64,000 nt of DNA from Chloroflexi bacterium TSY (GTDB taxonomy: Bacteria > Chloroflexota > Anaerolineae > Caldilineales > Caldilineaceae). The position numbers were made by a program, and so were the translations under genes. Under the pieces are notes generated by a model that did not search any database, had not been told where the DNA came from, and worked only from the letters and a program-made list of their open reading frames with translations. Below are positions 1-8,390 of the stretch, one piece after another (the stretch's first letter is position 1; every line of letters starts with the position of its first letter). The stretch spans positions 202,111 to 266,110 of the forward strand of contig JAHBNG010000005.1 of assembly GCA_019217005.1 (NCBI GenBank). Direction: 5' to 3'.

Positions 1-2
1 TA

Positions 3-431
3 CGTGAACACTTTCCTCACGTCAAGACCCTCGTGATCAATCAGGACAATGGTCCCGAAAATCATACCCGTCGGACTCAGTTTATGTATCGTCTCACTCA
101 GTTTGTTGAGCACTATCGTCTCTCTATTCAGCTCGCCTGCTACCCTCCTTATCACAGTAAATACAACCCCATCGAACGGGTTTGGGGCCATCTTGAAAAA
201 CACTGGAACGGTTCTCTTCTCGATTCTCTTGAGACCGTTCTCAATTTTGCCCGTTCTTTTCGCTTTAACCAACTACAACCCTTCGTTCACCTGAATTCCA
301 CTCTTTATGAGACCGGCGTCAAACTCACTCAGAAAGAGATGGACCGTTTGGAACAACGCTTCCAACGTTTACCTGGTTTAGAAAAATGGTTTGTCCTTAT
401 TCCCCCTCTCCATTCTCTCGTTCGCGTATAA
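3..431 (+). CDS. ISAzo13-family transposase, C-terminal part (cut by window edge)
   Basis: DDE transposase fragment. The frame is open to the left window edge, so the true start lies outside. Visible motifs are NQDNGPEN (second catalytic Asp region) and YPPYHSKYNPIERVWG (last catalytic Glu in NPIE), which match the ISAzo13/Rhodopirellula-type DDE family as I know it. The tail GVKLTQKEM and the closing Leu-Pro-rich segment also fit. The right end of the element lies between the stop codon and about position 452, where deoB coding sequence resumes. A terminal repeat and target duplication cannot be checked because the left end is missing. Confidence 0.85.
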   Translation, partial: REHFPHVKTLVINQDNGPENHTRRTQFMYRLTQFVEHYRLSIQLACYPPYHSKYNPIERVWGHLEKHWNGSLLDSLETVLNFARSFRFNQLQPFVHLNSTLYETGVKLTQKEMDRLEQRFQRLPGLEKWFVLIPPLHSLVRV

Positions 432-452
432 TTATTTTTTTGGTTTAGCCTC

Positions 453-1394
453 AGTGCGGGTAAAGATACAACAACAGGGCATTGGGAACTAGCCGGTGTT
501 ATCCTGGATCAGCCATTCCCTGTCTACCCCAATGGGTTTCCACGTACATTGATGCATGAATATGAATCGCAAATTCATCGTGGAACGTTAGGAAATTACC
601 CCGCATCGGGCACTGAAATTATCAAAGAGCTTGGTGCAGAACACGTTGCGACTGGCAAGCCAATTATTTATACTTCAGCGGATAGTGTATTTCAGGTCGC
701 TGCACACGAGGACGTTATTCCTATCGACGAACTCTATCATTATTGTCAGGTTGCGCGTGATTTATTGCAGGGTGAGCATGCGGTTGGGCGCGTGATTGCG
801 CGACCGTTTGTCGGTTCAGAGGGAGCATTCACCCGCACAGAGCGTCGGAAGGACTTTAGTCTTGAACCTGAACGTGACACAATTCTCGATGTTGTAAAAT
901 CGGCAGGTCAAGATGTCTGGGGTGTTGGCAAGATTGAGGATATTTTTGCTCACCGTGGTCTAACTAGAAGCGATCATACTGGCAATAACATGGACGGTAT
1001 CGATGCGATCATCAAAGCAATTCAAACAGACGTAGAGGGTCTGGTTTTTGCGAATTTGGTTGATTTCGATGCACTCTATGGCCATCGTAATGATACGACA
1101 GGGTATGCTGAAGCTCTTGAACAATTTGATCGGCGACTTCCCGAGATTATGGCGCCGATGAATGATACTGATATCTTGATCATTACAGCTGATCATGGAA
1201 ATGATCCAACAACACCAGGAACTGATCATTCGCGTGAGCGTGTCCCTCTGCTGGTGACGGGAAAGAAAGTGAATGTCAATCAAAATCTGGGTACACGCGA
1301 AACTTACTCTGACATTGCTGCGACGGTTGCAAATCTGCTTGGACTCAAATGGTGTGGGCCAGGAAGCTCCTTCGCAAGCATGCTGCTAAACTGA
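453..1394 (+). pseudogene. deoB: phosphopentomutase, 5' truncated by the upstream insertion sequence
   Basis: Phosphopentomutase interconverts (deoxy)ribose 1- and 5-phosphates in nucleoside salvage. The reading frame is already typical of the family at 453 ([16 protein letters not shown]), which contains the Thr that carries phosphate. Downstream come the metal ligand motifs TADHGNDPT and [10 protein letters not shown], and the segments YTSADSVFQ and [12 protein letters not shown]. About 314 residues remain of a family length near 390. The missing N-terminus, including the first metal-binding Asp, was removed by the ISAzo13-type element ending just upstream. A TTG at 549 could start a shorter product, but that would lack the catalytic Thr, so the gene is almost certainly inactive. 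Confidence 0.88.
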
Positions 1395-1408
1395 CAATGC
1401 CCTAAACT

Positions 1409-2173
1409 ATGCTATCTCGACAATTTCTTACTGGTTCGCCATTTCAATTTCTGAAAGCAAACAAAATGGTCCGTCAATGGGCCATTATTATTTGTATTCT
1501 TGGTTTCTCCGCGCTTGTCGTTCCATTGCTTTCATCCGCTCAAATTATACTCTTGATTGGTGCAATTCTTGCTGTCGTACCAATTAGAATGCTTCCTGCA
1601 CATCCTGGGATGGTTTTTATTGCCCTAATGGGGACTTTATTGATTCCCTATAATGGTCCAAGTGGTGTGAATCTGACCATGGGACTAGTCGCAGGTATGT
1701 TGGGAATCTGGTTACTACGGATGCTGTTGGAAAATGGGCAAATCGAGATGGTGTCTTCATTGCCTGTACGGCCGATGTTGCTGTTCGTTTTGGTGGCAAT
1801 CATCGCTTATGGGATAGGGCAGATTCGATGGTATGCTTTTGCGGATCAGGCACCACAAGGGGCACAACTAGGCACCTTGGCTCTCTATGTTCTATCAGTT
1901 GGAACATTCCTGGTCGTTGCAAATCAGATACATGACATCAAGTTGTTGGAAAAGCTTGTTTGGGTCTTTTTTGCTGTGCATATATTTAATCTCGTCGCAC
2001 GTTTGGTGCCAGGTATCAAACAAATTCTTCTGCCTTTCATTGCGCAATCCGGCGGTAGTCTGTTTTGGACTTGGGGAATTGCATTGGCAGCAGGCCAGGC
2101 AATCTTTAATCGTTCCTTGCGATTGCGCTGGCGATTGCTGCTCGCCCTCCTGATACTTTTGATCTTATATGTT
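1409..2173 (+). pseudogene. O-antigen ligase/polymerase-like membrane protein, 5' part
   Basis: N-terminal half of a polytopic inner-membrane protein. Several hydrophobic segments (for example around residues 22-50 and 60-80) are visible, and no soluble domain. The start is 14 bases after the deoB stop. The gene is split at 2173/2174 by an insertion sequence with a 6-bp target duplication TATGTT (2168-2173 and 3659-3664). Joining 1409-2173 to 3665-4330 gives an uninterrupted 476-residue frame reading LILYVGYFRNGG across the joint. Family assignment rests on the 3' part. Its neighbours (sulfotransferases, GT61) suggest a role in assembling a surface polysaccharide, which is inference. Confidence 0.8.
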
Positions 2174-3658
2174 CTTTACTTTCTGGTAAAAGAAAAGAGA
2201 TGAGGTGAGAAATGTGACAAAAAGCGGTTAGCGTTTCATCCTAAAGGTAGAGAAACCAAAAAGGAGGAAGGAATGCTAACCGCGCCAGAAATAACTATAG
2301 CAGTACTGATGAATGTATTGCAAGTAACGCCGGTGGGAACAAACGTAAATGTAATGCGTCTGATGTGGGCGATGATGAATGGGTCGTTTCTGAAAAGTCG
2401 AGGAGCAATCCATAGTGGATTGAGTGAAAGCGGGTTTGAAGATGAGGAGATCCGAAGAAGCTGGTGGAGCTTTCGATATGGATCATGGGATATTGCAAGC
2501 CTGCTCTCATCGTGGCAAGAAGAAGTGGAGTGGAAAGGGGAATGGGAGGCAAAAAAGTTAGAAGGATACCGAGTGAAAAGCATAGATATCACAGGGTTCT
2601 GGCGACCGAAGCGGCAAGGGAAAGTGAACCGACTCTATAACTCAACGGCTCGTCGGGCATTGCCCGCGCTCATCTTTGGAGTGATGATAAGCTCGGGGGA
2701 GATAGGCGGGAAACGAGTGCCACTGCTCAAGGCAATCATGAGATGCGAGGTAGGCACAAAGGAAAGTGAGTTTCGGAAAAAGCTGCTGAAAGAGACCAAG
2801 AAATCACTGGAGTCAGACGAAGTGGCGGTGGTCGATGCCGGGTTTACAATCAGAGAAATGCTAGAAAGCGACGTCGACCGATTTGTCCTTCGGGAAGCGA
2901 TTAACTGCACAGCGCGCCGCAATGAGTTACCCGAACGTAAGGAAAAAGGCAGACCACCCGAATATGGTGATATTGTGCGTCCGCTCTCTCGATGCTATAG
3001 GGGAAAGCGACTCGAGGCCACAACTCCAGACTCGTTTGGTCAATTTGTCTATAGTGGTCGCCTGATTCGCTATCAAGCATGGCACAATCTCGTCCCCAGG
3101 ACAACCAAGGTGGATACAGCCAACCGCACCTATTCGATTTACGTCTTTCAGGATCCTGCTTATCACACACCTTTGGTTCTGGCGACCGTCATGGCTTTAC
3201 AAGCTGAAACCATTTATCTTTTCTCTCTGGAGCGCTGGCCTGTTGAACATCCCCCCTTGGCTTACATCGTCAATTTGTTCATGCCGATGAGGCTTGCTTC
3301 CGCTTACCTGAACTGGGGCTGCTTGCTGGCAATCTTCTTTCCCATTTAGCCGCTTCTCTTCCTCCCATACCGACTGGCTACTGGGATCGAGAGCCTCAAG
3401 CCACTCCCGGCAGGCTGCGCCGCGTTCTCTCGAGTGCTCTTTTTCCAACTCCCGACCAACTCGACCCTGACTTTCGGAAAAAGGCCTCGGTTTCACACCA
3501 TTTACCTAAAGGCGTTCTCGCTCATCGCCGCCTCAATGCCGCTGCTTAAACTAGCCGAGCACTATTTTTACATTTTATCCCGTTTTTTCAGGGTGGATTC
3601 TTTTTTCCGCCCCTTTCGGTTTGCCCTTTGTCACTCAAGCCTTTACCAGAAAGTAAAG
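2174..3658 (+). mobile_element. Insertion sequence, copy 1 (1485 bp, DDE type)
   Basis: Bounded by inverted repeats that begin CTTTACTTTCTGGTAAA (left) and end TTTACCAGAAAGTAAAG (right). Flanked by the 6-bp duplication TATGTT. The same element occurs at 28568-30058 in the same orientation and at 37360-38858 inverted. It carries one transposase frame. I cannot assign the family with certainty; the transposase resembles the IS4/IS701 superfamily. Insertion split the O-antigen-ligase-like gene. Confidence 0.92.
2273..3548 (+). pseudogene. DDE transposase of insertion sequence copy 1, frameshifted
   Basis: Candidate DDE triad: Asp in SIDITGFWRP, Asp in VVDAGF, Glu in ERWPVE. The middle block GRPPEYGDIVRPLSR is in frame here, unlike in the other two copies. 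A 19-bp deletion between two TTGGCTT repeats (near 3258) removes the codons after PPLA and shifts the frame, so translation ends at 3349 instead of 3548. Comparison with copies 2 and 3, which keep the deleted segment (SKQMIGLHRQFVHADEA), shows the loss directly. The product probably lacks the region after the catalytic Glu and is likely inactive. Confidence 0.85.
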
Positions 3659-3664
3659 TATGTT

Positions 3665-4330
3665 GGATATTTCAGAAACGGCGGATGGAAATCGGGCTGG
3701 ATTCCACCACTCATTAGCTTGATGGCAATTGTTGGGTTGCATCAATGGAAACTCGCCCTATATGTGGTACCCTTCGCCATTATTCCGGCGATACAAGTTG
3801 CTCAAGAGCTGATCACGACAGATTTCTATAGTTGGAGCACGCGCCTTGAAGCATGGATCATTGTGTTGGAGATTGTTAAAATAAATCCAGTTATAGGGAT
3901 TGGAATGGCCAATTATCGCTGGTATACGCCACTCTTTCCCATACGTGGATATGACGTGTTTTTCGTCTCCCATAGCCAATATATCGATTTGATTGCCCAG
4001 ACGGGTATTATTGGCATTCTTTGTTTCTTCTATGTCTTCTTCCGTGTTACCCAACTCGCATGGCGCCTACGAACCAAGGTGGGCAATGGATTTGCTTATG
4101 GCTATGTGTATGGAGCAATTGGTGGATTAGCTGGAACCATAGTGGCGGGATTTTTAGGAGACTGGATTATCCCCTTCTTTTATAACATTGGGATGAAGGG
4201 GTTTCGAGCAAGTATGTTGGTATGGCTTTTCGCTGGCGGATTAGTGGTCATCGAAAAATATTATATTGAGCCATCACCGAAGCAAAAAGATAGCTCGGGA
4301 TTAACTGAATATAATGGGGTTAACAACTAA
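3665..4330 (+). pseudogene. O-antigen ligase/polymerase-like membrane protein, 3' part (Wzy_C-type)
   Basis: C-terminal half of the gene that starts at 1409. The segment STRLEAWIIVLEIVKINPVIG with GMANYRW and SHSQYIDLIAQTGIIG is the conserved periplasmic-loop region of O-antigen ligase-type proteins, followed by transmembrane stretches. It is in the same frame as the 5' part once the insertion and one TATGTT are removed. The frame is open back into the insertion-sequence end, but no good start is evident there. It ends 2 bases before the sulfotransferase ATG, so both genes were probably in one operon. Confidence 0.82.
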
Positions 4331-4332
4331 AT

Positions 4333-5169
4333 ATGAATCAGCTTGCATCTTTTGTTAAAGATGAATTTGGATATAATCTTGCTTCAACTTGGCATCGTTT
4401 GCGCGCCGGAGTCAACTCGAACAAAAGGCGTGTATTAATCAATGGTGGAACAAAAACTGGAACGACATGGATGCTCAAAATGGTTACGTCCGTTCCTGGC
4501 TACTATATTTCTTCTGGCTACAATTTCCGCGGGGATATTCAACGATACAATGAAGTACTACCGGGTGAGGTTATACATGGTCATGATCCATATTCTGATG
4601 AACTGTGGGAAATTCTGAGTCGTCGGGAAATCAAAGTTATATTAATGGTACGTGATCCGAGAGATCAAGCCGTTTCGTTAATGTATCACATTGAGCGAGA
4701 TAGTTCGCATCCTCAACACAATACATTCATGGAATTAGATAAAGCCGGTCGCTTGTCGATGTGTATAGGAACAGATTCTTCAGGATTTGGGGGAGTATCG
4801 CGTTGGTGGCATACATTGACAAAACCCTGGACCGATGATACGACAAAGGCCATTTGCATACGATATGAAGATTTGAGTGCTAATACATACCAGGAGTTGA
4901 GCAAAGCGTTTCGACATGTTGGAATTCCCGCAAATAATGTCCTTACTCGATCAATCGTAAAACGAAACAGATTTGAGCGTCTGTCTCGTGGTCGAAAGAT
5001 TTGGCAGTCTGGTCGTGTGCCTGGTAAGGAAGATAAGAGTTCCCACTATCGTAAGGGAATTGTTGGCGACTGGCGTAATCACTTTACAGATGAGCACAAA
5101 AGGGCATTTAAAGAAGTAAATGGAGATGCTTTGATTCAGCTTGGCTATGAAAAAGATTTTGATTGGTAA
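4333..5169 (+). CDS. Sulfotransferase domain protein
   Basis: Predicted to transfer sulfate from PAPS to a hydroxyl or amine, probably on a saccharide given the neighbours. Key motifs: GTKTGTTWM near residue 40 (5'-phosphosulfate loop), VRDPRDQAVS near residue 110 (3'-phosphate binding), and RKGIVGDWRNHFT near residue 240, the C-terminal PAPS-binding signature of cytosolic-type sulfotransferases. Length (278 aa) is normal. The ATG is 2 bases after the preceding stop, implying translational coupling. No signal peptide is seen, so it acts in the cytoplasm. The acceptor is unknown. Confidence 0.92.
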   Translation: MNQLASFVKDEFGYNLASTWHRLRAGVNSNKRRVLINGGTKTGTTWMLKMVTSVPGYYISSGYNFRGDIQRYNEVLPGEVIHGHDPYSDELWEILSRREIKVILMVRDPRDQAVSLMYHIERDSSHPQHNTFMELDKAGRLSMCIGTDSSGFGGVSRWWHTLTKPWTDDTTKAICIRYEDLSANTYQELSKAFRHVGIPANNVLTRSIVKRNRFERLSRGRKIWQSGRVPGKEDKSSHYRKGIVGDWRNHFTDEHKRAFKEVNGDALIQLGYEKDFDW

Positions 5170-5228
5170 GACATAATTGTTGACATATAGCACTAAATTC
5201 TAACTTTAGTCCGGATAACTCATGAAAA

Positions 5229-5830
5229 ATGGATACACCTATGGATCGTATTCTTAATTTTGGCCAGTCAAAGACCCTTTACTGCCTGGAAAATGCGATC
5301 ATAACCCCAACCATCATAAATAGCCAGGACAAGACGTTTACGGGATGTGTATATGATCACGCTGGTAAACTTATCCCAGCTTCCCAAAGATCTGGTAAGG
5401 AAGTTATCTGGAAGCCAGTAGACCCCGACCCTTTGATCACTGATGAGATCACTGATGAGATCGAAGGGCGATGCATCTATTTAGGCCATTACACTGGTCA
5501 TTATGGACATTTTCTCCTAGAAACCCTAGCACGTTTCTGGGTTTTGCAGACAAACATCGAATATGACAAAGTCATTTTTCAACCATTTGTTCACCACGTC
5601 CCTGAACCCAAGTCGTTCTCCCCTGCGAAGATCTGTTTCGAGTGTTTTGGCATAAAATATGATCGTATGTTGATAGTCAATAACTGTCTGAAAGTTAAAG
5701 ATCTATGCGTACCAAATCCACTGATCGAGATAAAGAACAAAGCGGATGATGAGCAGGCCCTAATCTATCAACAGATCGCAGAATACTGTCAACACCGATT
5801 CGGACACAATAAAGAGCCCCTTTTCAGTCT
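5229..5830 (+). pseudogene. GT61-family (DUF563) glycosyltransferase, 5' part
   Basis: N-terminal part of a GT61-type glycosyltransferase used in capsule or exopolysaccharide synthesis. The segment RCIYLGHYTGHYGHFLLETLARFWVL (shown in part) matches the family's conserved GHF..E..R block. The frame is broken at 5831 by a 215-bp MITE with duplication AGTCT. Joining 5229-5830 to 6051-6489 restores a continuous frame of 346 residues, a normal length for the family. As it stands, translation enters the MITE and stops at 5873. Confidence 0.82.
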
Positions 5831-6045
5831 CAGTAGATCCAAATTTCAGGTTTTGAGAGAGAATTCTGGCTAAACAGTTGACATAAATACAAATTTGCCA
5901 GTCGATATCTAGTTTTTGCGTTAGATTTGGGCGATTTTCAGATATGAAATAGGTTGTTTTCTGTAACCGAAATCTGAATAAATGACTCCAAAATCCCTGC
6001 AATCTCGACTGAAAATAGCCAAAAACGCCAAATTTGGATCTACTG
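5831..6045 (+). mobile_element. 215-bp CAGTAGATCC MITE, copy A
   Basis: No coding capacity. Ends are inverted repeats CAGTAGATCCAAATTT and AAATTTGGATCTACTG. It is flanked by the perfect 5-bp duplication AGTCT (5826-5830 and 6046-6050). Near-identical 215-bp copies lie at 28035-28249 (same strand) and 53863-54077 (opposite strand). It has inserted in the GT61 gene. Confidence 0.95.
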
Positions 6046-6050
6046 AGTCT

Positions 6051-6489
6051 CTTGCCATTGAGACTTCGTAGAAATACAAGACCTCTCAGACTTTACCTCT
6101 CAAGAAAGAAGCTGAAAGGATTGCGTCATTCTATTGTTAATGAAAACGAAGTCGAACAACTGTTTCGCTCTTTTGGTTTTACTGTAATTTATCCGGAACG
6201 AATGAGCTTTGAAAAGCAAGTTGTGCTATACAGTAAAGCCGAGATTATCGCAGGTTTTGGAGGTTCGGCAATGCATAATTCCGTGTTCATGCCCAAAGAT
6301 TCGTTGGTAATTAATCTCGGTAATGTGAAACATCCGACCGACTGCAACAGTAACCAGCGACTTTGTGATAGTTTCACTAAAGTGCAATCTGCATTTATCA
6401 GATATGAGGGGAAAATCATTGACCAAGATAGCGCTGTTGGGGAGTTTGATACTCAACATTTACGGCGTGAGGTAGAATGCCTATTGTAA
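6051..6489 (+). pseudogene. GT61-family (DUF563) glycosyltransferase, 3' part
   Basis: C-terminal part of the gene starting at 5229. Contains RLYLSRKKLKGLRHSIVNE and VEQLFRSFGF, then VVLYSKAEIIAGFGGSAMHN, the typical nucleotide-sugar-binding end of GT61 enzymes. In the undisrupted gene the joint reads EPLFSLLPLRLRRNTRP. On its own the fragment could begin translation inside the MITE, but no convincing ribosome site is seen. Confidence 0.8.
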
Positions 6490-6508
6490 GAATGATCAGA
6501 AGTGGTAT

Positions 6509-6570
6509 CAGTAGATCGCAATCGTTAGATTTTTCGTTTCGCTCGAGAATGATACGATTACGGTCTACCG
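6509..6570 (+). repeat. Short CAGTAG hairpin element
   Basis: 62-bp palindromic element: begins CAGTAGATCGCAATCGT and ends ACGATTACGGTCTACCG. It is flanked by GGTAT/AGTAT, a 4-of-5 match to a 5-bp duplication. It belongs with the copies at 11341, 28315, 39923 and 44270. The rest of the gap 6490-6755 holds no gene that I can support. Confidence 0.8.
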
Positions 6571-6755
6571 AGTATAATGCGCTGCGGACACTTTGCTGGA
6601 CAAATCAAGGAGGTACTAATGGAGAGGGTTGGTGATGATGAATGAAGATAGCCTAAAATTCAGCACTGGATAATCCAGAGGCGACACAACCCAGCCCTGC
6701 ACGGTTCTCCACTTTATTTTACATTTTGTGGCCTTGATAATTGCGACCACGATAG

Positions 6756-7442
6756 TTACGTATATTGAGTGACATTACGACGAAAATCTTTCGTGTTTTC
6801 TGCTGAATAACCAAGTACTGACATGAATTTACCGACCATATCATCTGGATCGTAGGAGAAAACAACTAGATTATCGAATACTTTGCTCAAAAGCTTCTTT
6901 TTTCCCTCATAGTCGAACAACCAGGAATCTCTATCTACATAACGATAAGAATCTTTATCTTGAGAAAAACCTACTCCGTGCTTTTCTAATTGTCTTATAT
7001 AGGACTTTCTATAAGAATCAATTTCCCGAAAACAGCAGACTACGACTATCTCTTGAGAATATTTGGAGAATAGCTGAATAAGTTTTGTATATTCAGCTTC
7101 AGAATTTAGCAGATATAGTCCTTCATTTGTCCAAATGATTTCTTGACATCCTTCGTTTATTGCTTGTCGATAATGTCTCGCAATATCTGCCTTAAGCCTT
7201 CTTTCGAAAAACCAGAAGAAAAAACGTGATTTCGAAACTAAGAGATTGTCTTTCATTGGAGATGAACGGTTTTTACCAAGTGCATATACATTCAAAGCCA
7301 AGTGCGATGGGCATTTAAAACCAACAACCTGATCCGGCACATATAGTCCTTGTTTTGCCAATGTGGCCTTATTTTGTTTCATATAGTGTTGTATTGAACT
7401 TGTGCCAGTTTTATGCTGCCCAATATGAATAATCGTTCTCAT
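6756..7442 (-). CDS. Sulfotransferase-like P-loop protein
   Basis: Starts with MRTIIHIGQHKTGTSSIQ, the phosphosulfate-binding loop of bacterial sulfotransferase-family proteins, and has CFREIDSYRKSYIRQ near residue 135, matching the 3'-phosphate-binding position. The C-terminus (FSYDPDDMVGKFMSVLGY) resembles the end of the same family. 228 aa is on the short side. A ribosome site GAAGGA precedes the ATG. It faces the other polysaccharide genes and is separated from them by a hairpin repeat. The likely role is modification of the same polymer (inference). The acceptor cannot be predicted. Confidence 0.75.
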   Translation of the reverse strand: MRTIIHIGQHKTGTSSIQHYMKQNKATLAKQGLYVPDQVVGFKCPSHLALNVYALGKNRSSPMKDNLLVSKSRFFFWFFERRLKADIARHYRQAINEGCQEIIWTNEGLYLLNSEAEYTKLIQLFSKYSQEIVVVCCFREIDSYRKSYIRQLEKHGVGFSQDKDSYRYVDRDSWLFDYEGKKKLLSKVFDNLVVFSYDPDDMVGKFMSVLGYSAENTKDFRRNVTQYT

Positions 7443-8205
7443 TCTTCAAGTCCTTCTAAATTGATGTCACCTATACATCATGCATTACTTGAGCTAGGTC
7501 AGATAGAAAAAGAGTATTTCGTCATCAGAGAGCTAAGTGGTCGCATCAGCATCCTCTCTTCACACAATTTGATTTTCAGCTCAATGGAACTCCATTGTGT
7601 GTTGCCCTTCTCCTACTGATACAAAAACATCTTGACCCATTGCACTCTCGTGTAAATACTGTTCGACTGACATCAAAAGTTAACGGTTCAAGCAATTTCA
7701 TTCTGGTTTTGGAAAGATTAAGATCCGATCCGAAAAGTGGTTGTGAGTCCAACCAGCGTCTCGAGTCAAAACGCATCGCCGCAGAGCTTTTCGGATAAGC
7801 ACTTAGTGCGCACGCTCTAACCACTTTGATTTCACGCAATGTAGAATGTTCGAACGAGATTTACCACAAAATATTAGCACAGGGAAGATAAGATGTATAT
7901 TTCAATTTGCTGACAGACTATCAGCAGACTTTTCCTGTTCCAAGACTGCGTTCATGCTAGATCTCCATTTCAGGGGTCGTGGCTGCGGGTTAAGTGACGC
8001 GATTTATCTAGACTCTGGTCGTAGCCTGTGAATCTTGAATTCGTTGACTATCTATCACTTACCGGACAGCCACTATCATTTCAGGCTTTTTACTTATCAT
8101 GACATTTTAGATTCTGTTGACATTTAGCGTGCGCCGTCAGAGCGTTGGTCGCTTTGAGAGATACTTTCTCTCAGGGGGCTGTCAAATGCCAACGGCTCCT
8201 AGACT
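7443..8205. other. Gene-poor repeat region
   Basis: No ORF here resembles a protein. 7560-7601 holds a CACACAA/TTGTGTG inverted repeat. About 7977-8090 is a dispersed repeat (GGCTGCGGGTTAA onward) whose second copy near 22863-23245 is interrupted by two other elements. About 8115-8205 shares blocks (TGTTGACAT, TAGCGTGCGCC, CAACGGCTCCT) with the interior of the element at 28315-28492. Confidence 0.6.
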
Positions 8206-8330
8206 CAGTCGATCCAACTACTCGCGGAGGAGGTTCTTTCACACCGGTTTTGGTCGGGTAAAGCCACATGAGAGAATGCTGCGCCATGCGTGGCGACTCC
8301 GCGGACCTAAGGTACATTTTGGATTGACTG
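8206..8330 (+). repeat. CAGTCGATCC MITE-like element, short form
   Basis: Ends CAGTCGATCC and GGATTGACTG form an imperfect inverted repeat. Flanks AGACT/AGACA look like a decayed 5-bp duplication. Internal palindromic segments GCGCCATGCGTGGCGACTCC resemble those of the element at 22901-23187. No coding capacity. Confidence 0.65.
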
Positions 8331-8390
8331 AGACAGGCTCTCAACTACTTTTCGACACGACCAGAAGCCTATTTGCTGCGACTATAAGTC

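Noticed and set aside
5831..6045. Three similar repeats (with 28035 and 53863) considered as a CRISPR or phage attachment site
   Set aside because: Copies are far apart, have no regular spacing, are in both orientations and each has its own 5-bp duplication. That is a MITE pattern.
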